Position numbers and translations under genes: made by a program. Below, piece by piece: positions 9,773 to 17,692 of a stretch of DNA of 64,000 bases. How positions within the stretch are numbered: position 1 is the first letter of the stretch; each line of letters starts with the position of its first letter. A model generated the notes under the pieces. That model searched no databases and was not told the origin of the DNA. It was given only the letters and a program-made list of their open reading frames with translations. Origin of the DNA: CANJBX01 sp035556735 (GTDB lineage Bacteria; Pseudomonadota; Alphaproteobacteria; Rhizobiales; Xanthobacteraceae); the NCBI GenBank assembly GCA_035556735.1, contig DATMFF010000015.1, positions 26,707 to 90,706 of the forward strand, read 5' to 3'.

Positions 9773-10480
9773 TCAGCGTCCCTCCAGGCAGGCCTCGTTG
9801 CGGCTCATCAGTCCCATGCGGCGCAGGTGGATGCCGGCGATCCGGCGCAGGCCGGGGCCCGGATTGCGGGCGTCGCGGCGACGGGGGTTGGGCAGGGTCG
9901 CCGCCAGCAGCGCCGCCTGCCCGCGCGTGAGCTGGGACGGGGGACGGCCGAAGGCCCGCCGGGACGCGGCCAGTGCGCCGAACTCCCCGTTCGGACCCCA
10001 TTCGGCGACGTTGAGGTAGATCTCCAGGATACGCCGCTTCGGCAGCACGAGGTCGATCCACAGCGCCAGCGGCAGCTCCAGCGCCTTGCGCAGGTAGCTG
10101 CGTGCGTTCCACAGGAACAGGTTCTTGGCCACCTGCTGCGTGATCGTCGAGCCGCCGCGCGCCTCGCTCAGGTCGTCGGCCTCGCGGATCGCCTGCAGCA
10201 GTTCGCCGGTGTCGATGCCGTGATGGAAGCAAAAGCGGCCGTCCTCGGCCGCGATCACGGCGAGCGGCAGCGCCGGCCCCATCTGGCGCAGCGGCACCCA
10301 GGTGCGCTCGACGCGCTGGCCGGTCGCCCAGCGCCACAGCATCAGGGTCGAGACCGGATGCCCGAAATTGTAGATCGGCGCGATCACGTAGGGCAGCAGG
10401 AGAAGGACGAGGAGCGCGAGCACGACGCCGCGCGCGACGCGTCCGATGCCGCCGAACCGATGTCGCTGCGATGCGGGCAT
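9773..10480 (-). CDS. mtgA: Monofunctional biosynthetic peptidoglycan transglycosylase
   Basis: This 235-residue protein has one N-terminal membrane helix (ARGVVLALLVLLLLPYVIAP) and a GT51 domain. The catalytic Glu motif reads AAEDGRFCFHHGID, followed by GGSTITQQVAKNLFLW and KRRILEIYLNVAEWGPN. It polymerises lipid II into glycan strands at the outer face of the inner membrane, without a transpeptidase domain. The ATG at 10480 places the helix near the N-terminus; a start 48 codons upstream would add a non-homologous tail. It is followed by rpmF. Confidence 0.92.
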   Translation of the reverse strand: MPASQRHRFGGIGRVARGVVLALLVLLLLPYVIAPIYNFGHPVSTLMLWRWATGQRVERTWVPLRQMGPALPLAVIAAEDGRFCFHHGIDTGELLQAIREADDLSEARGGSTITQQVAKNLFLWNARSYLRKALELPLALWIDLVLPKRRILEIYLNVAEWGPNGEFGALAASRRAFGRPPSQLTRGQAALLAATLPNPRRRDARNPGPGLRRIAGIHLRRMGLMSRNEACLEGR

Positions 10481-10595
10481 GCCTGTCCGTGATCGTCGCG
10501 GGCCGGCAGCCCGATGGCCACCCCCGCCAGCATACGCCAGATGACGGTCCGCGAAAAAGGGAGACGGCAGGACATGTGGAGGAGCCCCGCGCGCC

Positions 10596-10714
10596 TCATG
10601 CACAGAGTTCGCGGTTGTCATCATCCGCGCAAGCGGATGATCCAGTACGCCGCAGCGTCCATGATGACCCGTAGCGCCGGTGGCTACTGGATGCCCGCTT
10701 TCGCGGGCATGACA
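10596..10714 (+). repeat. Left arm of the GIY-YIG unit (paired REP-like hairpins)
   Basis: Order: TCATGCACAGAG; a hairpin ATCATCCGC, loop GCAA, GCGGATGAT; then CCAGTA; a variable 40-nt middle; TACTGG; and a hairpin ATGCCCGC, loop TTTC, GCGGGCAT. Read on the other strand, towards CCAGTA, the second loop is GAAA. Both loops are therefore GNRA type when read from outside inwards. Confidence 0.8.
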
Positions 10715-10733
10715 GCCACTTTATCGTCGGCAC

Positions 10734-11036
10734 ATGTCCGGCGAACGGCTCTATTGCGTCTACATTCTTGCCAGCAAGATTGGCGGCACGCTTTATATCG
10801 GCGTGACCAGCGATCTCGTGCGACGAGTTTACGAGCACAAGTCGGATATCGTTGCCGGCTTCACGAGACGCTACGGCGTTCACCGCTTGGTCTACTACGA
10901 AATCCATCAAGACATCGAGGAAGCCATTCGGCAGGAGAAGCAGCTCAAGAAGTGGAATCGCGCCTGGAAGATCCAACTCATTGAGCAGAACAATCCCAAT
11001 TGGGATGATCTCTATCAGTCTATCGCCTTGCCGTAA
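10734..11036 (+). CDS. GIY-YIG nuclease family protein
   Basis: This is a 100-residue single-domain GIY-YIG protein. The two signature strands are YCVYILAS (catalytic Tyr10) and LYIGVTSDLVRRVYEH (Tyr21, Arg30 or Arg31, His35). The catalytic Glu is probably Glu68 in EEAIRQEKQLKKWNR, a motif typical of the small stand-alone GIY-YIG group. All residues expected for strand cleavage are present, so it should be active. There is no extra DNA-binding domain. The ATG at 10734 has no obvious ribosome site and lies 20 bp from the left repeat; the stop is 25 bp from the right repeat. Its function is unknown; the context suggests it acts on the flanking hairpins. Confidence 0.9.
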   Translation: MSGERLYCVYILASKIGGTLYIGVTSDLVRRVYEHKSDIVAGFTRRYGVHRLVYYEIHQDIEEAIRQEKQLKKWNRAWKIQLIEQNNPNWDDLYQSIALP

Positions 11037-11060
11037 TGGTTCTATGCCCGGCCTCTGCGC

Positions 11061-11180
11061 TGTCATGCCCGCGAAAGCGGGCATCCAGTAATCACGGACG
11101 CTGCAGCATCATCGCGCAAGCTGCGGCGTACTGGACCATCCGCTTGCGCGGATGATGACAACCGCGAGCTCTGTGCATGA
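11061..11180 (-). repeat. Right arm of the GIY-YIG unit (inverted copy of the left arm)
   Basis: This is the reverse complement of the left arm: ATGCCCGC, loop GAAA, GCGGGCAT, CCAGTA, a variable middle, TACTGG, and a CATCCGC-type hairpin. It ends in CTCTGTGCATGA, matching the left outer end. One outer-stem base differs (GGATGG instead of GGATGA), so this hairpin is one pair weaker. Confidence 0.8.
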
Positions 11181-11210
11181 ATGATGAAAAACGGGGGGCC
11201 GCAGTCCGAT

Positions 11211-12536
11211 CTAACCCACCGCCCGCGACAGCGCGCCGAAGAGCTGCATCGGCGCCGCGTGCCCCTCGAGGACCGCGGCGACGGCCGTGCACAGTTCGTC
11301 CACCCGGTCGGCGCCGACGATCTCGTCGGCGAGGCGGTGGAATTTCTCCGTGACGTCGGCCTCCGCGAACGGCCGCCCCGGATCGCCCGGAATCTGCGCG
11401 ATGAGATGCTCGTGCCAGGTGCCGCCGGCCTCGACGCGCACGCGCGCCCGCCATTGCGCCGGGAAGCCCTCCATCAGCGTCTCGTCCGGCAAGACCTTCA
11501 CCTTCGCCATGAACGCGTGCAGCGCCGGCGACACCTCGTCGGCCTGCACCACGTCGAAGGCGAGTTCGGGCGCGACCACCGCCGCCGCGATCTGATACGG
11601 CAGGCTGGTGAGGCGCGAGAGCCGGTCATGCTCCGCAACGTCGTGATCGACCATGCGCAGGAACAGCGGCGGCACCGCCGCCTCCACCGCGGTGATGCCG
11701 TCGACGTCGATCTCGCGCGCGATGATCTCCTTGAACGCCTGCGTCGCCGCCATGGTCTGGCGCGCCGCGCACCACGGCTTGAACGCGACCTCGGTCAGCG
11801 TGCTGCGCTCGCCGAGACCCCCGGTCAGCGCCGCGAGATCGGGCGTGATGGCGTAGACGCCCGGGAAGAACCGGCCGTCGAGCAGCGACAGGTCGGCGGT
11901 GAACCCGGCCTGCGCCGCCTGCGCCGCCTGCAGCCCGTTGCGCGCGGCCGAACCCGCCGCCAGCCAGCGCGCCGTCGTCGCCGCGCCGTGCTGGCCGACC
12001 CCGGCGCCGGACAGGTTGAGCGCCAGCGCCAGCGCATGCGCGGCCTCGTCCGGCGTGAGGTCCATCAGACGCGCCGCGGCCGCCGCGACGCCGAAGGCGG
12101 CGCAGGCGTAGCTCGGCCAGATGCCGCGATAGAGGACACGCGGCCCGTCGAGCGCGGCGCCGAGCCGCGTCATCGCCTCGTAGCCGGCCAGGATCGCTTC
12201 GCACAGCGCGCGCGCATCGGACTGCGGCAGCGAGGCCGCGATCGAGAGCGCCGCCGGAACGATGAAGGCGCCCGGCGTCGTCATCGACGGCAGGTGGATG
12301 TCGTCGATCTCGGTCAGCCGCGCGAGCGCGCAGTTGATGCTGATGTCGGCATGCACGCCGGGATCGAGCCTCGTGCGATAGGCGAGGAGCCGCTTGCCCT
12401 CGGGCGTGCGCGTGCCGGCGATCCAGGCCGCCACCGTGTCGAGCGTATGCAGCTTGATCAGCTCCTGCACGTCGGGCGTGATGCTGCCGCGCACGCGCGC
12501 GGCGGCGAACGCGCCGAACGTGCCGAGCGCGGTCAT
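11211..12536 (-). CDS. MmgE/PrpD family protein
   Basis: This 441-residue protein belongs to the 2-methylcitrate dehydratase superfamily: LKLHTLDTVAAWIAGT near residue 27, ALARLTEIDDIHLPS, TPGAFIVPAALSIA, an Ala-rich helical core, FKPWCAARQTMAA, and a C-terminal mixed domain. Members include 2-methylcitrate dehydratase, cis-aconitate decarboxylase and iminodisuccinate epimerase. With no other methylcitrate-cycle gene here, I do not assign prpD. Its ATG overlaps the hyuB stop by 4 nt (12533-12536), so it is the third gene of the hyuA-hyuB operon and probably acts on the same substrate family. Confidence 0.85.
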   Translation of the reverse strand: MTALGTFGAFAAARVRGSITPDVQELIKLHTLDTVAAWIAGTRTPEGKRLLAYRTRLDPGVHADISINCALARLTEIDDIHLPSMTTPGAFIVPAALSIAASLPQSDARALCEAILAGYEAMTRLGAALDGPRVLYRGIWPSYACAAFGVAAAAARLMDLTPDEAAHALALALNLSGAGVGQHGAATTARWLAAGSAARNGLQAAQAAQAGFTADLSLLDGRFFPGVYAITPDLAALTGGLGERSTLTEVAFKPWCAARQTMAATQAFKEIIAREIDVDGITAVEAAVPPLFLRMVDHDVAEHDRLSRLTSLPYQIAAAVVAPELAFDVVQADEVSPALHAFMAKVKVLPDETLMEGFPAQWRARVRVEAGGTWHEHLIAQIPGDPGRPFAEADVTEKFHRLADEIVGADRVDELCTAVAAVLEGHAAPMQLFGALSRAVG

Positions 12537-14281
12537 GCGGCGCCCGCCGCCCGCATCCGCGCGCGCAGCGCCTGCGTCGCCGCCGCGTCGACGGCCCGGC
12601 CGGCGTCGAGCACGACGCCGTACTGCTCGCGCGCGGCCTCGGACGACACCAGTTCCTCGAGCACGTCGGCGCGCACCTTTTCAGGATCGCGCTCGAGCGG
12701 ATCGCCCCAGCCGCCGCCGCCGCCGGTACGCACGATGACGTCGGTATGCGGCGGCACCACGCGGCGCGTGCCCTGCGCGATCACGTAATCGTTCTGCCCC
12801 GGCAGCTTGACGAGATAGTCGCTGAAGTCGGCGTCGCGCCCGCCGTGCAGGCCCCAGGGCGGACAGGTGCTGCGGCGCGCATGATCGAAGTTCCAGCGCC
12901 CTTCGATGAGATTGTGCACCTGCACGTCGAGGCCGAAGCCGCCGCGATATTTGCCGGCGCCGGCCGAATCCACGCGCAGCTCGCGCTTCTCGATCAGCAC
13001 GGGACACTTGAGCTCGATCGACTCGATCGGCCCGTTGCGCACGTCGCCCTGGCAGACCGAGACGGTGGCGGACTCGCCGTCCTCGTAGGGACGGCCGCCC
13101 CAGCCGCCGCCCTCGATGCTCTGGATGACGAAGCGCCGCTTGGTGGCCGGATCGATGCCGAAGAACACCACCGTCCCGCCGAGCAGGCCGTGGTGGCCGG
13201 CGGGCGCGCGGTCGGGCATCGCCGGCGCGAGCGCGCGCACCACGCAATCGACGACGGTCGGCACGATCGCGCTCCAGGACGACATCGGCGCGGGCCAGCG
13301 CGCCATCATGATGTTGCCCTCGGGGATGATCACCTTGCAGGCGCGGAACGAGCCCTCGTTGACCGGCTCGAGCGCGCCGGTGAGCGCCTTGTAGGCGACG
13401 CGCGCGGCGGCATAGGTGCGCGAGTTGATGCCGGCCCGCCGTTCCTGCGAGCAGCCCGACAGATCGATCGTCATGTCGCTGCCGGCGACCGTGATCTTGA
13501 CGTGGATCGGCACCGGCACGCCCTTGTCGACGAGGTCGTCGTCGATCTGCGCGGAGGCCTCGTAGACGCCGTCGGGGAGCTTCGCCACCACGTTGCGGCA
13601 CTTCTGCTCGGTCTCGGCGAAGATCCGGTCGATCGCGGCGAGCACCGTGTCGCGGCCGTACTTGTCGAATAGTTCGTCCATGCGCCGCTCGGCGAGGCGG
13701 CATGCCGCCATCTGCGACTTGAGATCGCCGAGCGAGGATTCCGGGAAGCGGATGTTGTCCTTGATGACGCGATGGAGCGTCTCGTCGAGCTCGCCCGCGC
13801 GGTAGATCTTGAGCTGGTCGAGTTGCAGGCCTTCGAGCCAGGGATCGGCCACCGTCGCGCCCGCGCCGAAGCCGGTCGAGGAGCCGCCGACGTCGATCCA
13901 GTGCGCGCGCACGATCGTGAACATCAGGAGCTCGCCCTTATAGAAGTAGGGCGTATAGATCACGATGTTGTTGAGATGCTGGCCGGCCACCGCTTGGTGG
14001 TTGGTGATGATCACGTCGCCCGGCTTGAAGCCCTTCTCGCCGTAACGCTTCATCCCGTCGGTGATGATGACGCCGAGGTCGGCGACGAAATGCGAGACGC
14101 CGCCGACGTTCTGCGAGATCAGCTCGCCCTTCGGGTTGATCAGCGCGGTGCAATAGTCGCGCACCTCGTAGATCATCATGTTGTAGGACGTGCGCTGCAG
14201 GTCGGCGGCCATCTCGTTGGCCACCGCCGGCAGGGCGTTGCGGATCACCTCCAGCGTGACGGGGTCGAGCTTGGTCGTCAT
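12533..14281 (-). CDS. Hydantoinase B / oxoprolinase subunit (HyuB-like)
   Basis: This 582-residue protein is typical of PF02538: DPVTLEVIRNALPAVANEMA at the N-terminus, SYNMMIYEVRDYCTALI, DVIITNHQAVAGQHLNN, VDVGGSSTGFGA-type residues around 120, and a C-terminal GGGGWGDPLERDPEKV. It pairs with HyuA to form an ATP-dependent amidase or carboxylase (N-methylhydantoinase, 5-oxoprolinase or acetophenone carboxylase type). Its ATG overlaps the hyuA stop by 4 nt. An in-frame ATG 17 codons upstream would add a tail not seen in homologues. Confidence 0.9.
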   Translation of the reverse strand: MTTKLDPVTLEVIRNALPAVANEMAADLQRTSYNMMIYEVRDYCTALINPKGELISQNVGGVSHFVADLGVIITDGMKRYGEKGFKPGDVIITNHQAVAGQHLNNIVIYTPYFYKGELLMFTIVRAHWIDVGGSSTGFGAGATVADPWLEGLQLDQLKIYRAGELDETLHRVIKDNIRFPESSLGDLKSQMAACRLAERRMDELFDKYGRDTVLAAIDRIFAETEQKCRNVVAKLPDGVYEASAQIDDDLVDKGVPVPIHVKITVAGSDMTIDLSGCSQERRAGINSRTYAAARVAYKALTGALEPVNEGSFRACKVIIPEGNIMMARWPAPMSSWSAIVPTVVDCVVRALAPAMPDRAPAGHHGLLGGTVVFFGIDPATKRRFVIQSIEGGGWGGRPYEDGESATVSVCQGDVRNGPIESIELKCPVLIEKRELRVDSAGAGKYRGGFGLDVQVHNLIEGRWNFDHARRSTCPPWGLHGGRDADFSDYLVKLPGQNDYVIAQGTRRVVPPHTDVIVRTGGGGGWGDPLERDPEKVRADVLEELVSSEAAREQYGVVLDAGRAVDAAATQALRARMRAAGAA

Positions 14282-16311
14282 GCCGCGCCTCCGATCTCGA
14301 TCACCAGTTCTCCCGACGGCATCACCCGGCATGTGTCGCCCGGGAACAGCACCGTGGTCGTGCCGTGCTCCTGGATGATGGCGGGCCCGGCGATGGTTGA
14401 GCCCTCGCCGAGGGTGGGCCGATCATACACCGGACAGCGCACCGCCTTGCCGCCGAAATGCACCTCGCGCTCGCGCGCAGGCTTCGCCGCGCCGTCCCGG
14501 CGCACGCTCGGGAAGGTCAGGCGCGGGCGCTGCCCGATCACCGCCAGGCGGATGTTGACCATCTCCACCGGTTCGTCCGGCGAGTGGTGCGCGTAGCGGT
14601 GCTGATAGAGCGCGTCGAACGCCTTGCGGATGGCGCGATGGTCGCCCGCCTTGAGCTGATCGAGGGTCACCGGCACCTGCAGGCTGAACTCCTGTCCGAC
14701 GTAGCGCAGATCAAGATGGATCTGCCGCTGCGCCTTGGCGCCGTGGCGCAATGCCGCGCCGGCCTCCTCCACCATCTCCTCGTGCGCCCTCACCACCTCG
14801 GCGAAATCGATGCCGGCGAGATCGCCGTAGAACGTGCGGATATAATCGTGGCGCTCGTCGGCGAGCAGCATGCCGAGCGCGGAGAAGTGCGAGGGGAACA
14901 GCGGCACGATGACGCGGGGAATGTGCAGCTCGCGCGCGATCGCGTTGATGTGCAGCGGGCCCGCGCCGCCGGACGCGACGAGGGTGAAGTCGCGCGGATC
15001 GTAGCCCTTCTCCACCGAGACCTCGCGCACCGCGAGCGACATCTTCGAGATCGCGATGTCGAGGATCGCCTGCGCCGCCGCCGGTGCGCTCATGTTCAAG
15101 GGCTTGGCAATCTTCTCAGCGACGCCCTTCTCCGCCCCGGCGGCGTCGAGCTTCATCTGGCCGCCGAGGAAGTGGTCGGGATCGAGCCGCCCGAGCACCA
15201 CGTTGGCGTCCGTGATGGTCGGCTCGGTGCCCCCGCCGCGATAGCAGATCGGCCCAGGATCGGCGCCCGCGCTCTGCGGGCCGACCTTGAGCGCGCCGAT
15301 GTCGTCGATCCAGGCGATCGAGCCGCCGCCCGCGCCGACCTCGACCACGTCGATCATCGGCAGCATCACCGGATGGCCGCTGGCGTAGCCGCCGACGAAG
15401 TAGCCGGGCGCCATGGTCGGCTCGCCGTCGCGGATGAGGCTCGCCTTGGCCGTCGTGCCGCCCATGTCGAACGAGATCACGTTGGCGTAGCCGAGCGTGT
15501 GCCCGACGCGCGCGCCCGCGATGATGCCGCCGACCGGCCCCGATTCCATCATCGCCACCGGCCGCGCGGTGGCGACCTCCGGCGACATCACGCCGCCGTT
15601 GGAGCGCATGATCGAGAGATCGCCGCGAAAGCCCACCTTGGCGAGATCGTCCTTGAGGCTGCTGACGTAGCCGCCGACCTTCGGCCCGACGTAGGCGTTG
15701 ACCACGGTCGTCGAGATGCGCTCGAACTCGCGGTACTCGCGCAGGATCTCGTGCGACATCGACAGGTACGCGCCCGGCATCTCCTTGCGCACGATCTCGC
15801 CGGCGGCGCGCTCGTGCTCGGGATTGACGTAGGAGTGCAGGAAGCACACGGCCACCGCCTCGACGCCCTCGGCGCGCAGCATGCGGCACGCCTCCTCCAC
15901 CGAGCCGCGCTCGAGCTTGCGGTAGACCTCCCCGCTCGCGAGCAGCCGCTCCTCCACCTCGCGCGTGAGCTGGCGCGGCACCAGCGGGCGATGGCGGTGG
16001 AACAGCAGATTGTACGCCTCGGGACGGTTGCCGCGGCCGATGGCGTAGACGTCGCGCGCGCCGCGCGTGACGATGAGCCCGGTCTTGGCGCCCTTGCGCT
16101 CGATCAGCGTGTTGATGGCGATGGTCGAGCCGTGGATCAGCTCGTCGATGGCCGAGGCGTCGAGCCCGCTCTTGCGGATGCAGTTGATGATCCCCTGGCC
16201 GAGCTGCGCCGGCGTCGTCAGGCTCTTGGCCTCGACGAAACGGCCCGCCGCCTCGTCGAACCCGATCAGGTCGGTGAACGTTCCGCCGATGTCGATGGCG
16301 ACGACGATCAT
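14278..16311 (-). CDS. Hydantoinase A / oxoprolinase subunit (HyuA-like)
   Basis: This is a 677-residue protein. The actin-like ATPase phosphate loop is at the N-terminus (AIDIGGTFTDLIGF), with GSTIAINTLIERKGAKTG and then the second loop SFDMGGTTAKASLI near residue 280. DVVEVGAGGGSIAWID and LVASGGAGPLHINAIAREL are also present, as expected for Hydant_A_N plus Hydantoinase_A. It supplies ATP-driven activation to the HyuB partner. The ATG at 16311 follows a GGGGGA stretch and gives the normal N-terminus. It is the first gene of a three-gene coupled operon, divergent from the creatinase-like genes. Confidence 0.9.
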   Translation of the reverse strand: MIVVAIDIGGTFTDLIGFDEAAGRFVEAKSLTTPAQLGQGIINCIRKSGLDASAIDELIHGSTIAINTLIERKGAKTGLIVTRGARDVYAIGRGNRPEAYNLLFHRHRPLVPRQLTREVEERLLASGEVYRKLERGSVEEACRMLRAEGVEAVAVCFLHSYVNPEHERAAGEIVRKEMPGAYLSMSHEILREYREFERISTTVVNAYVGPKVGGYVSSLKDDLAKVGFRGDLSIMRSNGGVMSPEVATARPVAMMESGPVGGIIAGARVGHTLGYANVISFDMGGTTAKASLIRDGEPTMAPGYFVGGYASGHPVMLPMIDVVEVGAGGGSIAWIDDIGALKVGPQSAGADPGPICYRGGGTEPTITDANVVLGRLDPDHFLGGQMKLDAAGAEKGVAEKIAKPLNMSAPAAAQAILDIAISKMSLAVREVSVEKGYDPRDFTLVASGGAGPLHINAIARELHIPRVIVPLFPSHFSALGMLLADERHDYIRTFYGDLAGIDFAEVVRAHEEMVEEAGAALRHGAKAQRQIHLDLRYVGQEFSLQVPVTLDQLKAGDHRAIRKAFDALYQHRYAHHSPDEPVEMVNIRLAVIGQRPRLTFPSVRRDGAAKPAREREVHFGGKAVRCPVYDRPTLGEGSTIAGPAIIQEHGTTTVLFPGDTCRVMPSGELVIEIGGAA

Positions 16312-16593
16312 GCGTCCCCCATGTCTTGCTGCTCGCGCATGTCTTGCTCGCGCGTCACCCGCCATCCCGTCGCGCCAAAGTCAAGCATGCGAGCCATGCT
16401 TGCGCGCACGGCGCCATGCGCCGGTATATCATCGCCGCGCCGGCGGCGGCGGTGGGCAGCGCCCGCGCCGGCCCACCAGCCGCGATGATGTGCTACGCGC
16501 CCAACCGCGCGGCATCGCCGCGGCGGGTCTCGCTTGACGCCGGCGCGGCGAGCGACAAAGGTTCGCGCGGCAACGGACCCGTGGAGTGAACGC
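16312..16593. promoter_or_regulatory. Divergent promoter region between hyuA and the creatinase-like gene
   Basis: 282 bp without a gene. Next to hyuA, a short direct repeat CATGTCTTGCT occurs at 16320-16330 and 16338-16348. GTGGAG at 16580-16585 serves as the ribosome site for the plus-strand gene. I see no clear sigma-70 boxes; the region is expected to hold both promoters. Confidence 0.4.
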
Positions 16594-17688
16594 ATGCTGG
16601 CGCAGCAACGGCGCGACCGCCTCCTGGCGGAGATGCGCAAGGAGGGGATCGAGGCGATCGTCGCCTTCGGCACCAACTGGCAGGAAGCCTACCTGCGCTA
16701 CGTCAGCGACTTCTGCATCCTCGAAGGCAGCGGCATCGCCATCCTGACCGCCGACGGCCGCTGCCGCCTGTTCCTGGAGAGCGTGGCGGAGGCCGAGCGC
16801 GCAAGCGGCGAGACGAGCGTCGAGGTGGCGCTCGTGCGCAACCTCGCGCAGACGGTCGGCGACGCGCTCGCAAGCGTCTCCAACCAGCACGTCCTCGCGG
16901 CGCCGCCCGCGCTCATGCCCTCCTGGCTCACCTCGAAGGAACGGCGCTTCCGCCTCGACGACGGCACTACGCTGATCGACCGGCTGATGATGGAGAAGAT
17001 GCCGGCCGAGATCGACGCCATGCGCCGCGCCGCCGTGCTCGCCGACGAAGGCTACGGCTATTTCCGCGAGGCCGCGCGCGTCGGCCGCCGCCAGTACGAG
17101 GTGGTGGCGGACGTCGAGCAGTTCCTGCGCACCAAGGGCTCCCCCGACAACTTCATGATCATCGGCTCGGGCGGCGTCGACGTGCGCGGCATGGCCCCGC
17201 CCTCCGAGCGCCGCCTCAAGGAAGGCGACCTCGTCACCACCGAGCTCACGCCCGCGGTCGACGGCTACTTCTCGCAGATCTGCCGCACCCTCGTGCTGGG
17301 CAAGGCGAGCGCGGCGCAGGCCAAGGCCTTCGCCGTCTATCACGAGGCGATGGAGGCGGGCATCGCCGCGGTCAGGCCGGGCGTCACCGCCGCCGACGTC
17401 GCGCGCGCGGAGAACGACGTCTTCCGCAAGCACGGGCTCGGCGACTACGTCACCAACAAGTACACGCGCGTGCGCGGCCACGGCCTCGGGCTGATGTGCG
17501 ACCTCAAGCCCAACATCCTCGAGGACGTGAACATCGAGCTCAAGGAAGGCATGACCATCATCGTCCATCCCAACACCTATCATCCCGACGCCGGCTATAT
17601 CGTGCTCGGCGACATGGTCGTGGTGACCGCCACCGGCTGCGAGCGGCTGACCCGCACGCCGGCCAAGCTGTTCGAAATTCCGGTGTGA
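16594..17688 (+). CDS. Creatinase/M24-fold hydrolase with non-canonical metal site
   Basis: The protein has 364 residues, with a creatinase N-terminal domain (about 1-130) and a pita-bread M24 domain. Of the five metal ligands of true aminopeptidases, only the His in HGLGL remains. The first Asp is Glu (TTELTPAVDGYF), the second is Gln (FSQICRT), the third position (Glu) is His (IIVHPNTY), and the fourth (Glu) is Gly (IVLGDMVVVT). A metal-free reaction like creatinase is therefore more likely than peptidase activity. GTGGAG supports the ATG at 16594. It is followed after 4 bp by a second degenerate M24-like gene and is divergent from hyuAB, which hints at guanidino or hydantoin-type substrates. 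Confidence 0.82.
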   Translation: MLAQQRRDRLLAEMRKEGIEAIVAFGTNWQEAYLRYVSDFCILEGSGIAILTADGRCRLFLESVAEAERASGETSVEVALVRNLAQTVGDALASVSNQHVLAAPPALMPSWLTSKERRFRLDDGTTLIDRLMMEKMPAEIDAMRRAAVLADEGYGYFREAARVGRRQYEVVADVEQFLRTKGSPDNFMIIGSGGVDVRGMAPPSERRLKEGDLVTTELTPAVDGYFSQICRTLVLGKASAAQAKAFAVYHEAMEAGIAAVRPGVTAADVARAENDVFRKHGLGDYVTNKYTRVRGHGLGLMCDLKPNILEDVNIELKEGMTIIVHPNTYHPDAGYIVLGDMVVVTATGCERLTRTPAKLFEIPV

Positions 17689-17692
17689 TGAC

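Larger units (their letters stand above)
10596..11180. mobile_element. Candidate 585-bp element: GIY-YIG gene between inverted REP-pair repeats
   Basis: The GIY-YIG gene at 10734-11036 is bracketed by repeats at 10596-10714 and 11061-11180 in opposite orientation. Their outer 60 nt (two mismatches seen) and inner 30 nt (identical) match, while the middle differs. Each arm consists of two hairpins pointing at each other, with CCAGTA and TACTGG between them. The unit lies between the mmgE/prpD stop and the mtgA start, both on the minus strand. I see no target-site duplication. The boundaries are where the two arms stop matching. That it moves is inference, supported by related copies elsewhere in the window. 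Confidence 0.65.

Noticed and set aside
10596..11180. The flanking hairpins as ordinary Rho-independent terminators
   Set aside because: They lack U-runs on either strand, are double and inward-facing, and recur with the same inner motif at other loci.
12533..12536. Overlap of stop and start as a sign of a sequencing error
   Set aside because: The same 4-nt ATGA overlap recurs at 14278, 32735, 33487, 40712, 41983 and 56234, so it is normal translational coupling here.
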